Counted from the first letter of the stretch, positions 9,891 through 19,494 are shown. The stretch: 26,360 nt of DNA from Cristatella mucedo (GCA_009760855.2 WPIO01000556.1:1-26360); one strand, 5' to 3'. Translations and numbers: made by a program. The notes: generated from the letters alone by a model not told the origin.

Positions 9891-11078
9891 ATATCGACAC
9901 GAGTGATTATCCTGAGACATCATATCGTCCAGTTCCTTAATTAATTGAAGGAACTACTTTTTTCAAAATCACCAGTTCAAATGATGACTGCCTATACATC
10001 GGCTTATACCTGTTAATATGGTATGCACCATACATACGCCCACACACGCATATACATGCGAGCACTCACATACACAAACATAATCATGAGCAGGTGCATT
10101 CACACACGGACCTACTAACAAGCACACGTAAATGCATATTTTTATTACGCTGAATACGATTAATCGGAAGTGAACTATGGAATGTACTGGCCTTCGTTTC
10201 AATGTGACCGCATTGTTGGCTAGATTGCAAAGATCTTAAAATGAAACCATGCAAATTAATGATTTATTCTATTCAATTGAACGTATATTGATCGTCCAAT
10301 TGTAAGACTGTATAAGTGTTTGCCTTAATGATGATCAGTTTAACCTGATCCTAATGAGTACTGGTGAACCCATTTTCATGAAGTTAATCGGCTGATATTT
10401 TCGAAAGAGTCTTATGGATCAAGAAGTACTTTCTACCTGGTCAGGTATATCGTATATTCTGCCAGCACCAGGTCCAACTATACACATGTTGATGTCTCAC
10501 GAACGGTCATTGGTAACATACTATTCAATAGGTTGTTAAGAGAACAAATATCTACCAGGATTGATAATAAAGTTAAGTACGATCGTAGAACAGCTTTGTA
10601 AGTATTTAAACGGAAAAAAATCTGTTAATATTATTACAAACGGTGTATTCACACACGAGGACAGTGTTTAAAAGGAAATGGGCACTAATATTAAGCAACG
10701 TTAGGTCGTTTGGTGAAATGTAATTTCCCTTACAGCATGAGTACACTTGTTTCTATATACAGTAATGCATTGCTTAGAAAGTGCCCAGCATGTAAAGCTG
10801 GACATAACAACATGTTCCCATATGTTCCCGCGGTCATTTCCCGGTAAACATCAGTGCAGTGCTTGCAAGTCGCTAGCCATTCTCCAATGCTCAGATCACC
10901 ACAGGTTATTGTTCTGCATCAGGAAGCCATTTCTGTGGATTATGTTTTTTCGGCTTCCTTTATTTGTACACGAGCTTGTGTATCAGCCTGCTAATTAATA
11001 TACTAATTGTAACATGTGTATCTTTGTCTGTAAGTTTACAATGCCAAAAAAACCAAGTAGGTGTTACTCGGCAGAGTT
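9891..11078. other. Unassigned spacer
   Basis: Apart from the CA-rich patch at 10025-10132 I see no recognisable content. A plus-strand frame at 10747-10998 has several cysteines and histidines but no ordered motif. The left end of the duplicated block falls at about 11079. Confidence 0.4.
10025..10132. repeat. Degenerate CA/TA-rich simple repeat
   Basis: The stretch is dominated by interrupted CA and CATA units (ACATACGCCCACACACGCAT and similar). It behaves as a decayed purine-pyrimidine alternating microsatellite. The cysteine-rich minus-strand frame across it (9969-10202) is a by-product of TG repeats. Confidence 0.6.
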
Positions 11079-11452
11079 TTGTGCAGCTCGCTTACAGCTT
11101 AAGCGGCCTTCGGAAAGAATCAGCGATTGCTTTAAAGCCGACGTAGTGGTAGCAGATGTAGTGGTAAGCACGGCAAGCATTCAGCATTGAAAATAATAGA
11201 CACCGTCGGTGACAGCTGAAGACACCTGCAGTGGAGGGAAGGAGTAAACGTAAGCCTATTGCCTAGGCGTGTAGTGCATCAAATATGTGAAAATGGTATC
11301 CCTGATGATCACAAATAACAGAATTGGCACATCTAGCTACTCCACAGCTACTATAACGCCACAAAGCTTGCATAAGACAGCATACTTAAGTCTATTAAAG
11401 CCTGACAGTGCTCTGTTGCTTATAATACTCCAACGTAGTAATATGCACTGTA
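11079..11452 (+). repeat. Duplicated spacer upstream of the first P copy
   Basis: This non-LINE sequence is shared with 19133-19494 at about 83-85% by eye. It has no recognised gene. The short plus frames at 10964-11146 and 11287-11538 are not preserved as frames in unit 2, where stops and indels interrupt them. Confidence 0.55.
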
Positions 11453-12332
11453 TGAATCTCTGTCTGGAACTCCACAAAGTCATAAAGCCCAAGTGGGTGA
11501 TACCCGTGGTAATTTGTTATAGCCCACTCACAGGTTAAGCGGCTTTAGGTAGGCGTTCGATAGCCTAAGACTTCGTCTCATACAACAAAGATAAAGTGGG
11601 AAGCATAGGAAAGTCAGGAGAGCAATTGAGGTAGTAAGTACCCTAGAAGTAGCCGTTCAGGACGCCGGAATAGAATGAGCCATCGTCGGCACTTGGAGAG
11701 TAGTTGTCGTTGCATAAGAAATGTGGAAGCGAGATCTACAGTCTAGCAGAGTTAAAGCTTCGGTCTCCGACTGTCTTTAAGCGGAGGAACGAGTTAGCTA
11801 ATTTAATGTCCACAAAGGACCTGAGGGCGCGAATCCGGTGAAACTGATGCAGCAGTTCAGCTAGGTAAGAATGAGCCAACCCACGGCGGGCCTTGTGGGT
11901 CACCCTAAGAACTTGACTCTACTTTTGCTCAACTGGCAACCATCCTAGCATATTCAGGGAAGGAGTCTAGTGCTCAAACCACTGTGACTTGAAGACTAGG
12001 CTTGCAGCCATATTCATTGTCCGTTGGAGTGGCATAATAGCTTTCTTTGGCAGCCCAGCCAAAAGGGAATTACAATAGTAGAGCCGAGACAGAACTAAAG
12101 AGCTAGTTAAATCTAGTACATGTCACTGTGGGTGACAGCTTCTAATATTGGATGGTGATCCATGTGATAGCTACCTGTTTAAGCAGTCTTGTGAATGAAG
12201 CTTTTGAAATTGACACAGCAGTCGAACACGACACCGAAATTTCGAGTAAGTGGGGATGGTTGCACAATAGCTTCACCTATTAGAAGAGCAAAGCCTTTCA
12301 ATCCAGCCGCACGCTTCGGGTTTCCAATGAAG
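11453..12332 (-). mobile_element. Family P LINE copy E1 in unit 1, 3' half
   Basis: The minus-strand P 3' end begins at about 11453 (complement of the GAGATTCATA-like terminus), runs through RSFSSAGPRLWNSLP and GWLP-type coding DNA, and ends with a frame near 12179-12330 reading FVVFDC-like residues (FGVVFDCCVNFKSFIHKTA) after GNPKRAAGLKGFALLIG. It stops just past the post-YADD region because of a deletion at 12332. Unit 2 shows the missing 312 bp including the YxDD motif. Many stops and indels make it non-functional. Confidence 0.75.
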
Positions 12333-12430
12333 ATGCTGCATACACATTCTAATTTTATTTTCATGAAGTAGCTGCACCCTTCTTTATAGTATGAGTAAAG
12401 AGAAAACATTTGCCAAACTTGGGTTTTGCA
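12333..12430 (+). repeat. Duplicated spacer between E1 and the 693-bp segment
   Basis: It corresponds to 20693-20788 in unit 2, with roughly 11 differences in 96 bases. It ends at the GGGTTTTGCA sequence where the unit 1-specific segment begins. Confidence 0.55.
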
Positions 12431-13123
12431 TGGCAGTTTTTTTCCCGTGGCTCTCAGTTGAAAATATATAGCTAACGATTAAAAAAAATCAAGGGTGCCA
12501 TTGAAATGTGGATTGTATCACTTGTGGTGACGACGAAACTGTTCTGAACATGGTTTTGGTCGCCCTATGTTGTACCCACCCTCTATAGACAACGTTTTCC
12601 TATTATGGCTGGCAGACGTACTACTCTTAATTACTAGCCAAGATGTATACCTGGGACTGCAGTAAACCTTCAATCTTTATTGGACCGTTCTTTTTATCTA
12701 TGCATATCTAAAGCCTCAAAAGCTCCCCCAACCGACATCCTTGATTCCATTTCTTTATTGCAACGAAATAGAAGCAAACGCTTACCATGAGCTGATTTTC
12801 AGTTTTGCAAGTGTTTATGACTTCACGATAACAATAAAGAATTCGAATTAGCACCCCCTGTGAACTAGTTCTCCTTCTAAGAAATTTACATTTGCTGCAA
12901 AAGATGGCTTTTCGCCTAGTGCGACTTGTATGATCATATGACGATTCGTTGTACTTAAATCAAAGGTAAACTCAGTCTCTTGACAAATGTCGTCAATAAT
13001 AAAAAGACACTCGAGATTTTAAGGAGCTCAGTCAAGATTTTATTTCGGACAGTAACATGGTGGCGCACTTTTCACATCGATCTTTCTTGATTTAAGTTTC
13101 GTAATATCTGTGAGAAAACGCCA
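12431..13123. mobile_element. Unit 1-specific segment, possible non-autonomous DNA transposon
   Basis: Unit 2 reads straight through TTTTGCACTATCC at 20782-20794, whereas unit 1 has 693 bp between TTTTGCA and GCACTACC. GCA is present on both sides of the segment (12428-12430 and 13124-13126), as for a 3-bp target duplication. The segment begins TGGCAGTTTTTTTC and its other end, read inward, is TGGCGTTTTCTCA, an imperfect terminal inverted repeat. It contains no open frame of note, so it would be a non-autonomous element. The same pattern would arise if unit 2 had lost the segment between GCA repeats, and the terminal repeat is short, so confidence is modest. Confidence 0.35.
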
Positions 13124-13126
13124 GCA

Positions 13127-13710
13127 CTACCCTTGTTTGTTTCTCCAATCAAGTTTTTTGCTGCGAGCTAAGGTTCTTCGTAATCATGTATTGTTTATCC
13201 CAAAAGACATAGAGCAGCACCAAGAATCATTGGAACCAGATGAAAGAATCTCTTGGATTCTTCGTTCTTTCCAATCATGAAGTTTCAGTTCTGATTCAAA
13301 TCAGAGCATAATGGCAAGACAATGAATGTACCTATATATTGCCAATGCTGAATCGTAGACCTGATTGATCCTCAACTTCACTGCTCAGCTGTTCCTCTTG
13401 TCCTGACTCCTATTAAAATAACTTGGTTAAACGTCGCCACAATCACATATTTCCTTCATATAGTGTCCTAAGTAATACTCGAAAGGTCTAACATACTTAC
13501 TCCATCAATTTTAGCTGCAAATGTTAAGCATAAAAGCCACTAGACGACTGCTGCAGCGAGTAGCTTCTTTTATTCTTCAATGGATGAGACATGATCATGG
13601 ATATTCAAGTGACAGTGATGTAACGTATCTTGGTCTTAAACTCGAAAAAGCCATAAATACCATGTGCGTGTTAAGCAAGAAAGGTTGCCATAGTACACTC
13701 ACAGCCTAAG
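13127..13710 (+). repeat. High-identity core of the duplication (unit 1)
   Basis: Compared with 20789-21371, the first 395 bases differ at about 28 positions and the last 190 at only 4, against 12-17% difference in neighbouring parts. The last third overlaps the 3' end of the minus-strand P copy. A 62-codon frame (13521-13709, paired with 21182-21370) crosses it. Three of the four base changes in that frame alter amino acids (Leu to Ser by two changes, Glu to Lys), so the similarity does not look like protein constraint. Confidence 0.5.
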
Positions 13711-14708
13711 CGGATTTCGGTAGGCATTCGGTAGCCAACAGACTTCGTCTTGCTCAACAAAGAGGAATTGGGAAGCATAGCAGAGTCTGGACAGCAGTTG
13801 ATATAGTGTGTAGCATGGAAGTAGCAGCTCAGGACCACTGAAAAGGATAAGCCATAGTCGGCTGCAGGAGAGTAGTTGCCGTTGCGTAAGAATTGTGTAA
13901 GCGAGTTCTACATTCTAGGACCTGCTGAGCTACAGCTTCTGTCACCAGACGTCTTTAAGTGAAGGAATGGAACAGCTAATTTATTGTCCATAAAAGACCT
14001 GAGGAAACGAGGTACCTGAAACAATTACAGCAGTTCAGCATGATATGGAGTAGCCATGCCGTGTAGGGCTTGGTGTAAGCTCAAGAACTATGTTCGGGAT
14101 CCAACGATCAACCACCTGCTATCCTCGGCTTTAGCTAAGGAGACGCTTGGTCAAACTATTGGGACTTGAAAACCAGTCTTGCAGTCATATTATTAGCCTG
14201 CTACAGTGGTCTAGCAGCTTCTTTTGGTAGCCCAGCCACATGGGAATTACAGCAATCAAGCTGTGACGGAACTAAGGAAATAGTTATGTTGTTTGCAAGC
14301 CAATGTGAAAGACAGCTCCTAATCCTATACAGGTATCAAACGTTATAGAAAGTTGTACAAGCAGTCTTCTAGATGAAGCTTTTAAATTGTAGGCTGCTGT
14401 CGAACGCGACACCAAGATTGTAAGCAAGTGGTGATGGTTGCACAACAGCATCACCAATTAAGAAAAGCAAAGCCTTTTCATCAAGCAACACGTTCAGGGT
14501 GCCCCACGAGCATTGCTTTTGTTTTATCGTCATCCAGTTTCAATAAGTATCCCTCTATCCAAGACCGATTGACTACAAAGCAACCATTCTGTTTATCATG
14601 TGCTGCAGCAGATTCCGAAATTTTGAATGACAATTACAGCTAATTATCGTCTGCATAAAAGTGATATCCTCTTCCACGGGTGACAATCTTATTTTCAAGT
14701 AGTTTTTT
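13618..14708 (-). mobile_element. Family P LINE copy E2 in unit 1, 3' half
   Basis: The copy begins with a P 3' terminus at about 13618, followed by the 3' UTR and C-terminal coding region, and reaches the RT at about 14600-14708, where the complement of a GTGATATCCT stretch corresponds to GIGYHF just before YADD. It ends near the residues before YADD, so it lacks most of the RT. Frames are broken throughout. The orientation is opposite to the Q fragment that follows at 15060, so the two lie head to head. Confidence 0.75.
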
Positions 14709-15059
14709 GGGTGATAACAGGGTCGTCAAAAGAGTTTAATATAAACTAGGTTGTTAAACTTAAATCTAGAATATATCGTTTTGTGAATAGAATTGGCACG
14801 ATTGCACCTGAATCTCACACTGCATATAAAGGGACAAGATCGATATGGTGGTGTTGAAAAAATCCAGAACAAGGTAACACCTATTTCGAAACCATTAGGA
14901 TTTGCTACCCTATTGGGAATACCGAAAATTTGTTTAACAGTAGATCTATTACGTGAATGCACGACTTACACCATCAAAATCACTGGCCATTCGATGTGAT
15001 TATGCATTACTTTCAACTGCCGCATGCACAAGATTTGTGTGTACGTAGCTTAATTATCA
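14709..15059 (+). repeat. Duplicated spacer between P and Q fragments
   Basis: It is shared with 22373-22721. Both strands carry short open frames here (14726-14962 minus, 14793-14999 plus). The minus frame reads FGIPNRVANPNG in unit 1 and FGIPNRLANTNG in unit 2, but no family is recognised and the frames diverge outside this stretch. Confidence 0.45.
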
Positions 15060-15820
15060 ACCAAGTCTCGTTTCGATAAGGATACCACGTCTAAGTTGAT
15101 CCATGGATTTGTGAACTCCCGACATGACTTGTGCAACTAGCAGATTGCAAGCCTACCAGCATGTGAAATTAGGCAATAACAGCAGGTGGGCAACTCCACA
15201 GCTAGGCTATTTTGTCGTGAACGTAGCAGTAGCCACATCACACCCCCTCCTGACCGACTTAAACTGGCTGCAAGTCAAGCAAAAATTCAACTTCAAGGTT
15301 TTTTCGCTCACTTCTAGATCCATAAATACTTTCTTTCCAGCAAATCTCTCAGATCTATTCCTCCAGCAGGCCAAGTACTGAACCACCGGCTTTTCGGAAT
15401 CCGGCACTTTATCACTACCCCATACAAACCTCAAGATCTTTGGAGACCGAGCATCTAGTTCGTATTTTTCCTGAGCCTGGAACTTCCTCCCGACTTATGT
15501 TACAACATCCCTGACTTGACCATATTAAAAAAGATCTTAAAGACACACCTATTTAGGGCAGTATTTAGGTCCAGTAGGTCCACGTGATTCGTCCTTCATG
15601 TGCTTATGCATGCTGAAAGGTTGGATGCAGCCAGTAACCACATTTTCATAATTACCCAGTGCATATCACCACTAATGACAGTATTCATGTTTTACATCAA
15701 TCATGATATTACTCACTCTTCAATCCTGCTTCCCTTGGCAGTAATTGTAAAGCGCCTAGTAAGAGATTGATTTCTTGGAGGGTGCTTTATCAAGTGCATT
15801 ATTATTGTAATTATTATTTA
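15060..15820 (+). mobile_element. Family Q LINE fragment with complete 3' end (unit 1)
   Basis: It starts at GTTTCGATAAGGATACCACG, equivalent to 5305-5325 of the larger Q copy. The frame at 15124-15381 gives LLTDLNWLQVKQKFNFKVF, then ANLSDLFLQQ, the WLPVxxRIxFK segment of the C-terminal domain. The 3' UTR follows, with AAAGCGCCTAGTAAGAG and GGGTGCTTTATCAAGTGC, and an ATT-type tail at about 15795-15820. It is 5' truncated and dead. Confidence 0.8.
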
Positions 15821-16548
15821 AACATATAGAGTCAGTCACGTTTTTAGGATGTGCTAAGCCGATTGGTATTACAACTATCAGTACATGTATATATGAATAC
15901 TAAAACTACATTTTCTAGGACATAGAATTGAGAGTAAGGCTGCCATCTAAAATTTCTAGGAAGGCTGTTGGACTCTCGTTTTACGAACAATATAGAACTT
16001 GGCAGGATTGGTATTGTAAAAAAATAAGAATAATAATATTAATAACGTACCTGATAAAGCGTCCTCAGAGAAATTATTCTCTTTCTAGGCGCTTTGCTTT
16101 TGCTGCATTTGGAAATGCAATTAAATGGTGAGTAAAATCATGCTTGAAAAACAACCCAAATGAATAAAATTTTATGGGTGACATTCACTGGGTCAGCATG
16201 CAATTGCGGTTTTTGGCAGCATGCCCAGTGTCAGCACGCATTAGCACGTGAAGGACAAATCACAGGAACCCTTACGGATATAAGTTTCAAGCTGTGTTTG
16301 GCCTCCTCGGTGTAGCTGGTTACTGGTTTCGCTTTAAGGTATGCTTATATGAGAGACAGTTCCGTTATTTTTTGAAGCGTGATCACCTGCATTCACGATA
16401 GTAGCTGTATTATTCAAAATTCCCGTGAAAAGCCTGTTCACATAAATGTGGCTGACTAATATGCATGAAAATCTCCTGCAAGTTTATCATGACTCGACAA
16501 ATTCATATGTTCACATACAACTTGCAGGTCGTGCAATTAATTCCGATT
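15821..16548 (+). repeat. Duplicated spacer (D region), unassigned
   Basis: This is shared with 23473-23957 except for the Q insertion at 16017-16271. No gene is recognised. It contains a perfect 10-bp inverted repeat, CCTGCAAGTT at 16475-16484 and AACTTGCAGG at 16519-16528, which is degraded in unit 2. Confidence 0.5.
16017..16271 (-). mobile_element. Family Q 3' end inserted in unit 1 only
   Basis: The reverse complement gives GTGATTTGTCCTTCACGTGC, a CATGATTTTACTCACC stretch, AAAGCGCCTAGAAAGAG, GACGCTTTATCAGGTACG and an ATT-type tail, the whole Q 3' UTR in order. Unit 2 lacks it: the sequence there passes directly from TATAGTA to TTACGGATG at about 23665-23685. It is a heavily 5'-truncated retrotransposition of about 255 bp. 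A clean target-site duplication is not visible by eye, perhaps because of A-rich decay at the left junction. Confidence 0.75.
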
Positions 16549-16622
16549 AAAGATGCTGGGTCTTAGCTCAGAGATAAGTTCGTGTGTGTCCAAGACTCGG
16601 GTGTGAGTTTGAGTCCATCTTT
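16549..16622 (+). ncRNA. tRNA-derived SINE head candidate (unit 1)
   Basis: An A-box-like TAGCTCAGAGATAAG starts at 16564 and a B-box-like GAGTTTGAGTCC lies at 16605-16616. The spacing equals that of a tRNA gene, as needed for internal RNA polymerase III promotion. A T-run (TTTTTTTT near 16640) follows. A 7-bp pair, AAAGATG and CATCTTT, brackets 74 nt, but its register does not fit the two boxes, and an acceptor stem drawn from the boxes does not pair, so it is not a working tRNA. A second copy in unit 2 differs at about 8 of 90 positions. A SINE or tRNA relic is the best reading. No independent third copy is in this window to prove mobility. Confidence 0.4.
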
Positions 16623-16949
16623 AGATGAGCGATTATTTCTTTTTTTTCAAGCCTCTTAGTAACTTAGGGGCAATCCTGCTAATCTACAAATGACGTTTTT
16701 CAAAAGGAGCTTGGAAAATGTCCTTACTTTGTTGCGAAGATGCGACCTGCTACAGAGAAAGGTGAATTATCCAGCTATGGTAGGTGGTTGGTTTTCACGA
16801 CCTAGGTCCGAGAGTCGTCGGAACGATTCGTAAGGTGAGTGATTCTACATCATCACTGCAGTGGTCACGTCTTTAAAGGACTGGAGTGAAGCGATCTTCG
16901 GGGCTCCAATGCTGAGCTCTATTTCTATAGGAAACTGCAGCTATTGGTA
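16623..16949 (+). repeat. Duplicated spacer following the tRNA-like head
   Basis: It aligns with 24032-24356. It could be the body of the SINE candidate or plain flank. The unit 2 frame at 24012-24269 is not preserved in unit 1, so it is not coding. Confidence 0.5.
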
Positions 16950-17149
16950 ATTGCATGTCCCACGACCAAATTCCTAATATGGTTTACTGAAAACAATAGG
17001 CCAAGTAGTAAATAAACATATAATGTACAGACAATAGCAAAATAAAGTCTTAACAATGATGCTGTAAACAATGGACTCAAGTAATAGGAAGCTTCGGGAA
17101 TATCTAAACTAAACCGCAATGCCAGCTAAGACAAATCCTGTTAAAAAGT

Positions 17150-17620
17150 AGATATTGTTATGCTATGTAACAAATGCCAGAAGGCGAGTGAGCATTGAGT
17201 TGCAGAAGTCAAGACGGGATGTTAAAAATGCATGGACCAACTTAGACGTGGTTTCCTTATCTTAACAAGAACATATTTTAGCATTGTTATGTAACTGAAA
17301 GTAGGCAGATTTGAAATGTAGAGCTGAAGTTGTTGTCTAACAAGAGTTCACTTCCTTGGAATATGACGCCTCGACTTTGCAAAAAACAGGACACCATTTT
17401 GTTTACGTCTTTCTTTAAACGTATGCTATGCAATGCCGAATATATGAGAGCAAACTTTGAAATTGCATTTCCGCTGCTGCCGAAATAGTATAGAGAGTTT
17501 TTCTGCTGAGTTGTAGACTAATGGCTAGTTTTGATAGTATCAATCCGTACACATACTTTGAAATCCTCCGTCAAACTAACAAATTCCTTATTACCGATTG
17601 TAACCAAGCAACGTTTGGAA
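17150..17620 (-). mobile_element. Family Q LINE fragment, inverted and very decayed
   Basis: The reverse complement of 17190-17280 reads GATAAGGAAACCACGTCTAA, then CATCCCGTCTTGACTTCTGC, matching 15075-15135 and 5310-5370 of other Q copies. Further along, CATATTCCAAGGAAGTG then TTAGACAAC matches 5212-5240. Similarity fades toward 17620 (CCTAGGCTTT, compare 4939-4950). It covers the region between the RT active site and the C-terminal domain and lacks the 3' end, so later deletion has removed its tail. Confidence 0.6.
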
Positions 17621-18098
17621 AAAGCCTAGGTATCCCTGACTGAATCGCCGAAACTACAATATTAGTTTGTTGCTGCTTTAGCAAGCCTGAATATCGCTTT
17701 ACTAAAGCTGACTATGTCCCTAGTTACTAGATCATATTTTGAGGTGATAGTGCCAACAATGTCTTCTATCCGATACCTGCAGACTGAGATTCTTCATTGC
17801 CATTGAGGTTTAAATCATTTTTAAAGCTCAGCTTCCATTTTTTGAATGATATTGCTTGATGAGGTAACATACGCTTGTTATTTTTTTAATTAACCTCCAC
17901 TTTTAAAAGAACCTTAGTAAATTCTGCAGTGGAAGCAGCTCCCACATTATTTCAAGTAGAAATAAGCTGTTTTACATCTGCCTAGTACATCTTTAAGTAA
18001 TACCTAAGGTGACTCTTATTGTAGATACCCAAAGCGTCCAATTCAAGCAGGCACCTTAGCTTTCGAGTACTTAATACTAAAGTATGTCCAAGATTACA
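17621..18098. other. Unassigned AT-rich spacer
   Basis: No gene or known repeat is visible. It may contain further Q sequence too decayed to align by eye. Confidence 0.35.
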
Positions 18099-18560
18099 GC
18101 CGGCTTTCTATGGGAAAAATGGCAATCATGACGTTCTCACTTTGGTGAAGCCTTATCTTAGAGCCCAATCTCATTTGGCCATGTACATTTGGTGAAAAGA
18201 AAGCACGATCGAAGTTTCAGTGGTAGGGTGTGAATTAAATGACAAGAATAACGTGGTCAGGGTTTTAATTTGAAGGGTCAGAATGCTAATATTGTTAGTA
18301 GTGACAGGCACAGAGTAAGCAAGCATTAGCAGTTTAAAGTCACATCACACGGTCCCACTAACTTCTGTGATAAATAGATACACTTTTACCTTGTTTTAAA
18401 TTGTGGTCAAGTCGCGAGATGTCATGAGGCCAGTGTGATTAAGTTAAAGTCTTTCGGAGAGCACGAACTTGAAGCATGATCTCTAAAGTATTTAAGGTTC
18501 GTACGAGGTATAGGTGAAGAGTTTGATTCTGAAAACTGGGTTGTACAATCCTTAACCTGA
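18099..18560 (-). mobile_element. Family Q fragment, inverted (repeat A, copy 2)
   Basis: Positions 18099-18490 match 1-376 over nearly the whole length. From 18322 to about 18560 they match 24364-24610 in unit 2. Reverse-complemented, 18322-18560 aligns with Q coding end and 3' UTR start, including the GACCACA...TATCTATTTAT stretch. Positions 18099-18321 are the part of repeat A that is missing in unit 2. Confidence 0.6.
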
Positions 18561-18639
18561 TGTAGGAGTAAACGATGATAACAATTATTCCGATAAATAA
18601 CCTGGAAACGATACATGCATTGTCCTAAGCGTGAATGAC

Positions 18640-18742
18640 ACTACCACATCCCTTTTGCAGCAAATCAAAGCAATTAGGAAGATATTGAGTTATCTGAGGG
18701 TGCTTTAATAAGTTAATTATTCTTATTATTATTGTTCATAAA
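18640..18742 (+). mobile_element. Family Q 3' tail (unit 1)
   Basis: The sequence CCCTTTTGCAGCAAATC, then CTGAGGGTGCTTTAATAAG and an ATT-type tail, is the Q 3' terminus in plus orientation. It directly follows the inverted Q piece, the same arrangement as at 24655-24770. Only about 100 bp remain. Confidence 0.65.
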
Positions 18743-19130
18743 GAAAGCAGAACTGGCTAGTCTTAAGGTCAATCAATTACGGTAGGATTTTCAAGTTAAA
18801 AAAGGTAAACAAAACATTAAATTCATTGAACATCAAAGTTGACTAATATAAACAATTTCAAACCTCTCCATTTTAATATTTATCTGCTTGGAAGTAGATC
18901 TAAAAGACTAATTTATCTATCATTGGAAATTGTGACTACCTGCATTAGCTAAGACTTTGACCTGAACTAGACTTTCATAGTGTGACAGCTTCTTCGACCC
19001 TCAATTAAAATTACTTTTGCATGACTTTATCTCTGTTCAAATGCTTCAAATCGTTACCAATAGAGCTGGAATCGTAAACATTGACTAATATTCATATTTA
19101 CCCATCCACGATGAGGCATTTTGAAAGAAA
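18743..19130 (+). repeat. Duplicated spacer closing unit 1
   Basis: It aligns with 24771-25195, for example ACTGGCTAGTCTTA and GTTGACTAATATAAACA in both. It has no gene. Where unit 2 has a long (TA)n run, this copy has only ATATTTAT at about 18871-18878. Confidence 0.6.
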
Positions 19131-19494
19131 TCAGTTGTGTACAGCTCGCCTACAGCCTATGCGGCCCTTGGACAGCATCAATGATTGCTTAAAAGCTGAT
19201 GTATTGGTTAGCACGGCAAGCATACTGCATTGAAAATAATAGTCACCATAGGTGACAGCTGATGACGCTAGCAGTGGAGAGAAGGGGTAAATGTAAGCCT
19301 ATTGCCTACGCATATAGTGCATCAAATATTTAATAACGGAATCCCTAATGATCACAAATAATAGAATTGGCACATCTAGCTACTCCACAGCTACTATCAT
19401 ACCCTCAAGCTTGCATAGGACAGCATACTCTAGTCTATAAAAGCCTGATAGTGGTATGTGGCTTATAATACTCCATTGTAGTAGTATGCACTAT

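Larger units (their letters stand above)
16950..18321. other. Unit 1-specific block absent from unit 2
   Basis: Unit 1 and unit 2 agree up to GCAGCTATTGGTA (16949 and 24356) and again from AGCATTAGC (18322 and 24365), leaving 1372 bp here against about 8 bp there. The block holds an inverted Q fragment (17150-17620), unassigned AT-rich DNA (about 17620-18098) and the left part of repeat A (18099-18321). Whether it was gained by unit 1 or lost by unit 2 is open; the Q copy at the right junction is more complete in unit 1, which slightly favours loss in unit 2. Confidence 0.6.
11079..19130 (+). repeat. Tandem duplication, unit 1
   Basis: This block aligns in order and orientation with 19133-25195. 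Paired landmarks are 11079/19133 (left edge), P(-) at 11453/19495, a conserved core at 13127/20789, P(-) at 13618/21279, Q(+) at 15060/22722, the tRNA-like head at 16549/23958, the end of the D region at 16949/24356 and inverted Q plus Q tail at 18322/24364. Hand-counted identity is about 84-89% over most of it. Unit 1 carries extra DNA at 12431-13123, 16017-16271 and 16950-18321 and lacks 312 bp present in unit 2. The two units are directly adjacent, so this is a head-to-tail duplication. Confidence 0.85.

Noticed and set aside
9969-10202. Cysteine-rich minus-strand frame resembling a small secreted protein.
   Set aside because: It is read from a degenerate CA/TG repeat, which yields Cys and Val codons automatically.
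10747-10998. Plus-strand frame with scattered Cys and His, possible zinc finger.
   Set aside because: The residues do not form a recognised spacing and no neighbouring exon or repeat supports it.
13521-13709. A 62-codon frame conserved in both units (also 21182-21370), possibly a small gene.
   Set aside because: Its second half is antisense family P 3' UTR, and most of the few differences change amino acids, so the similarity is better explained by the duplication itself.
16549-16622. A functional tRNA gene.
   Set aside because: The internal boxes fit, but acceptor and T stems implied by them do not pair, and the anticodon region changes freely between the two units.
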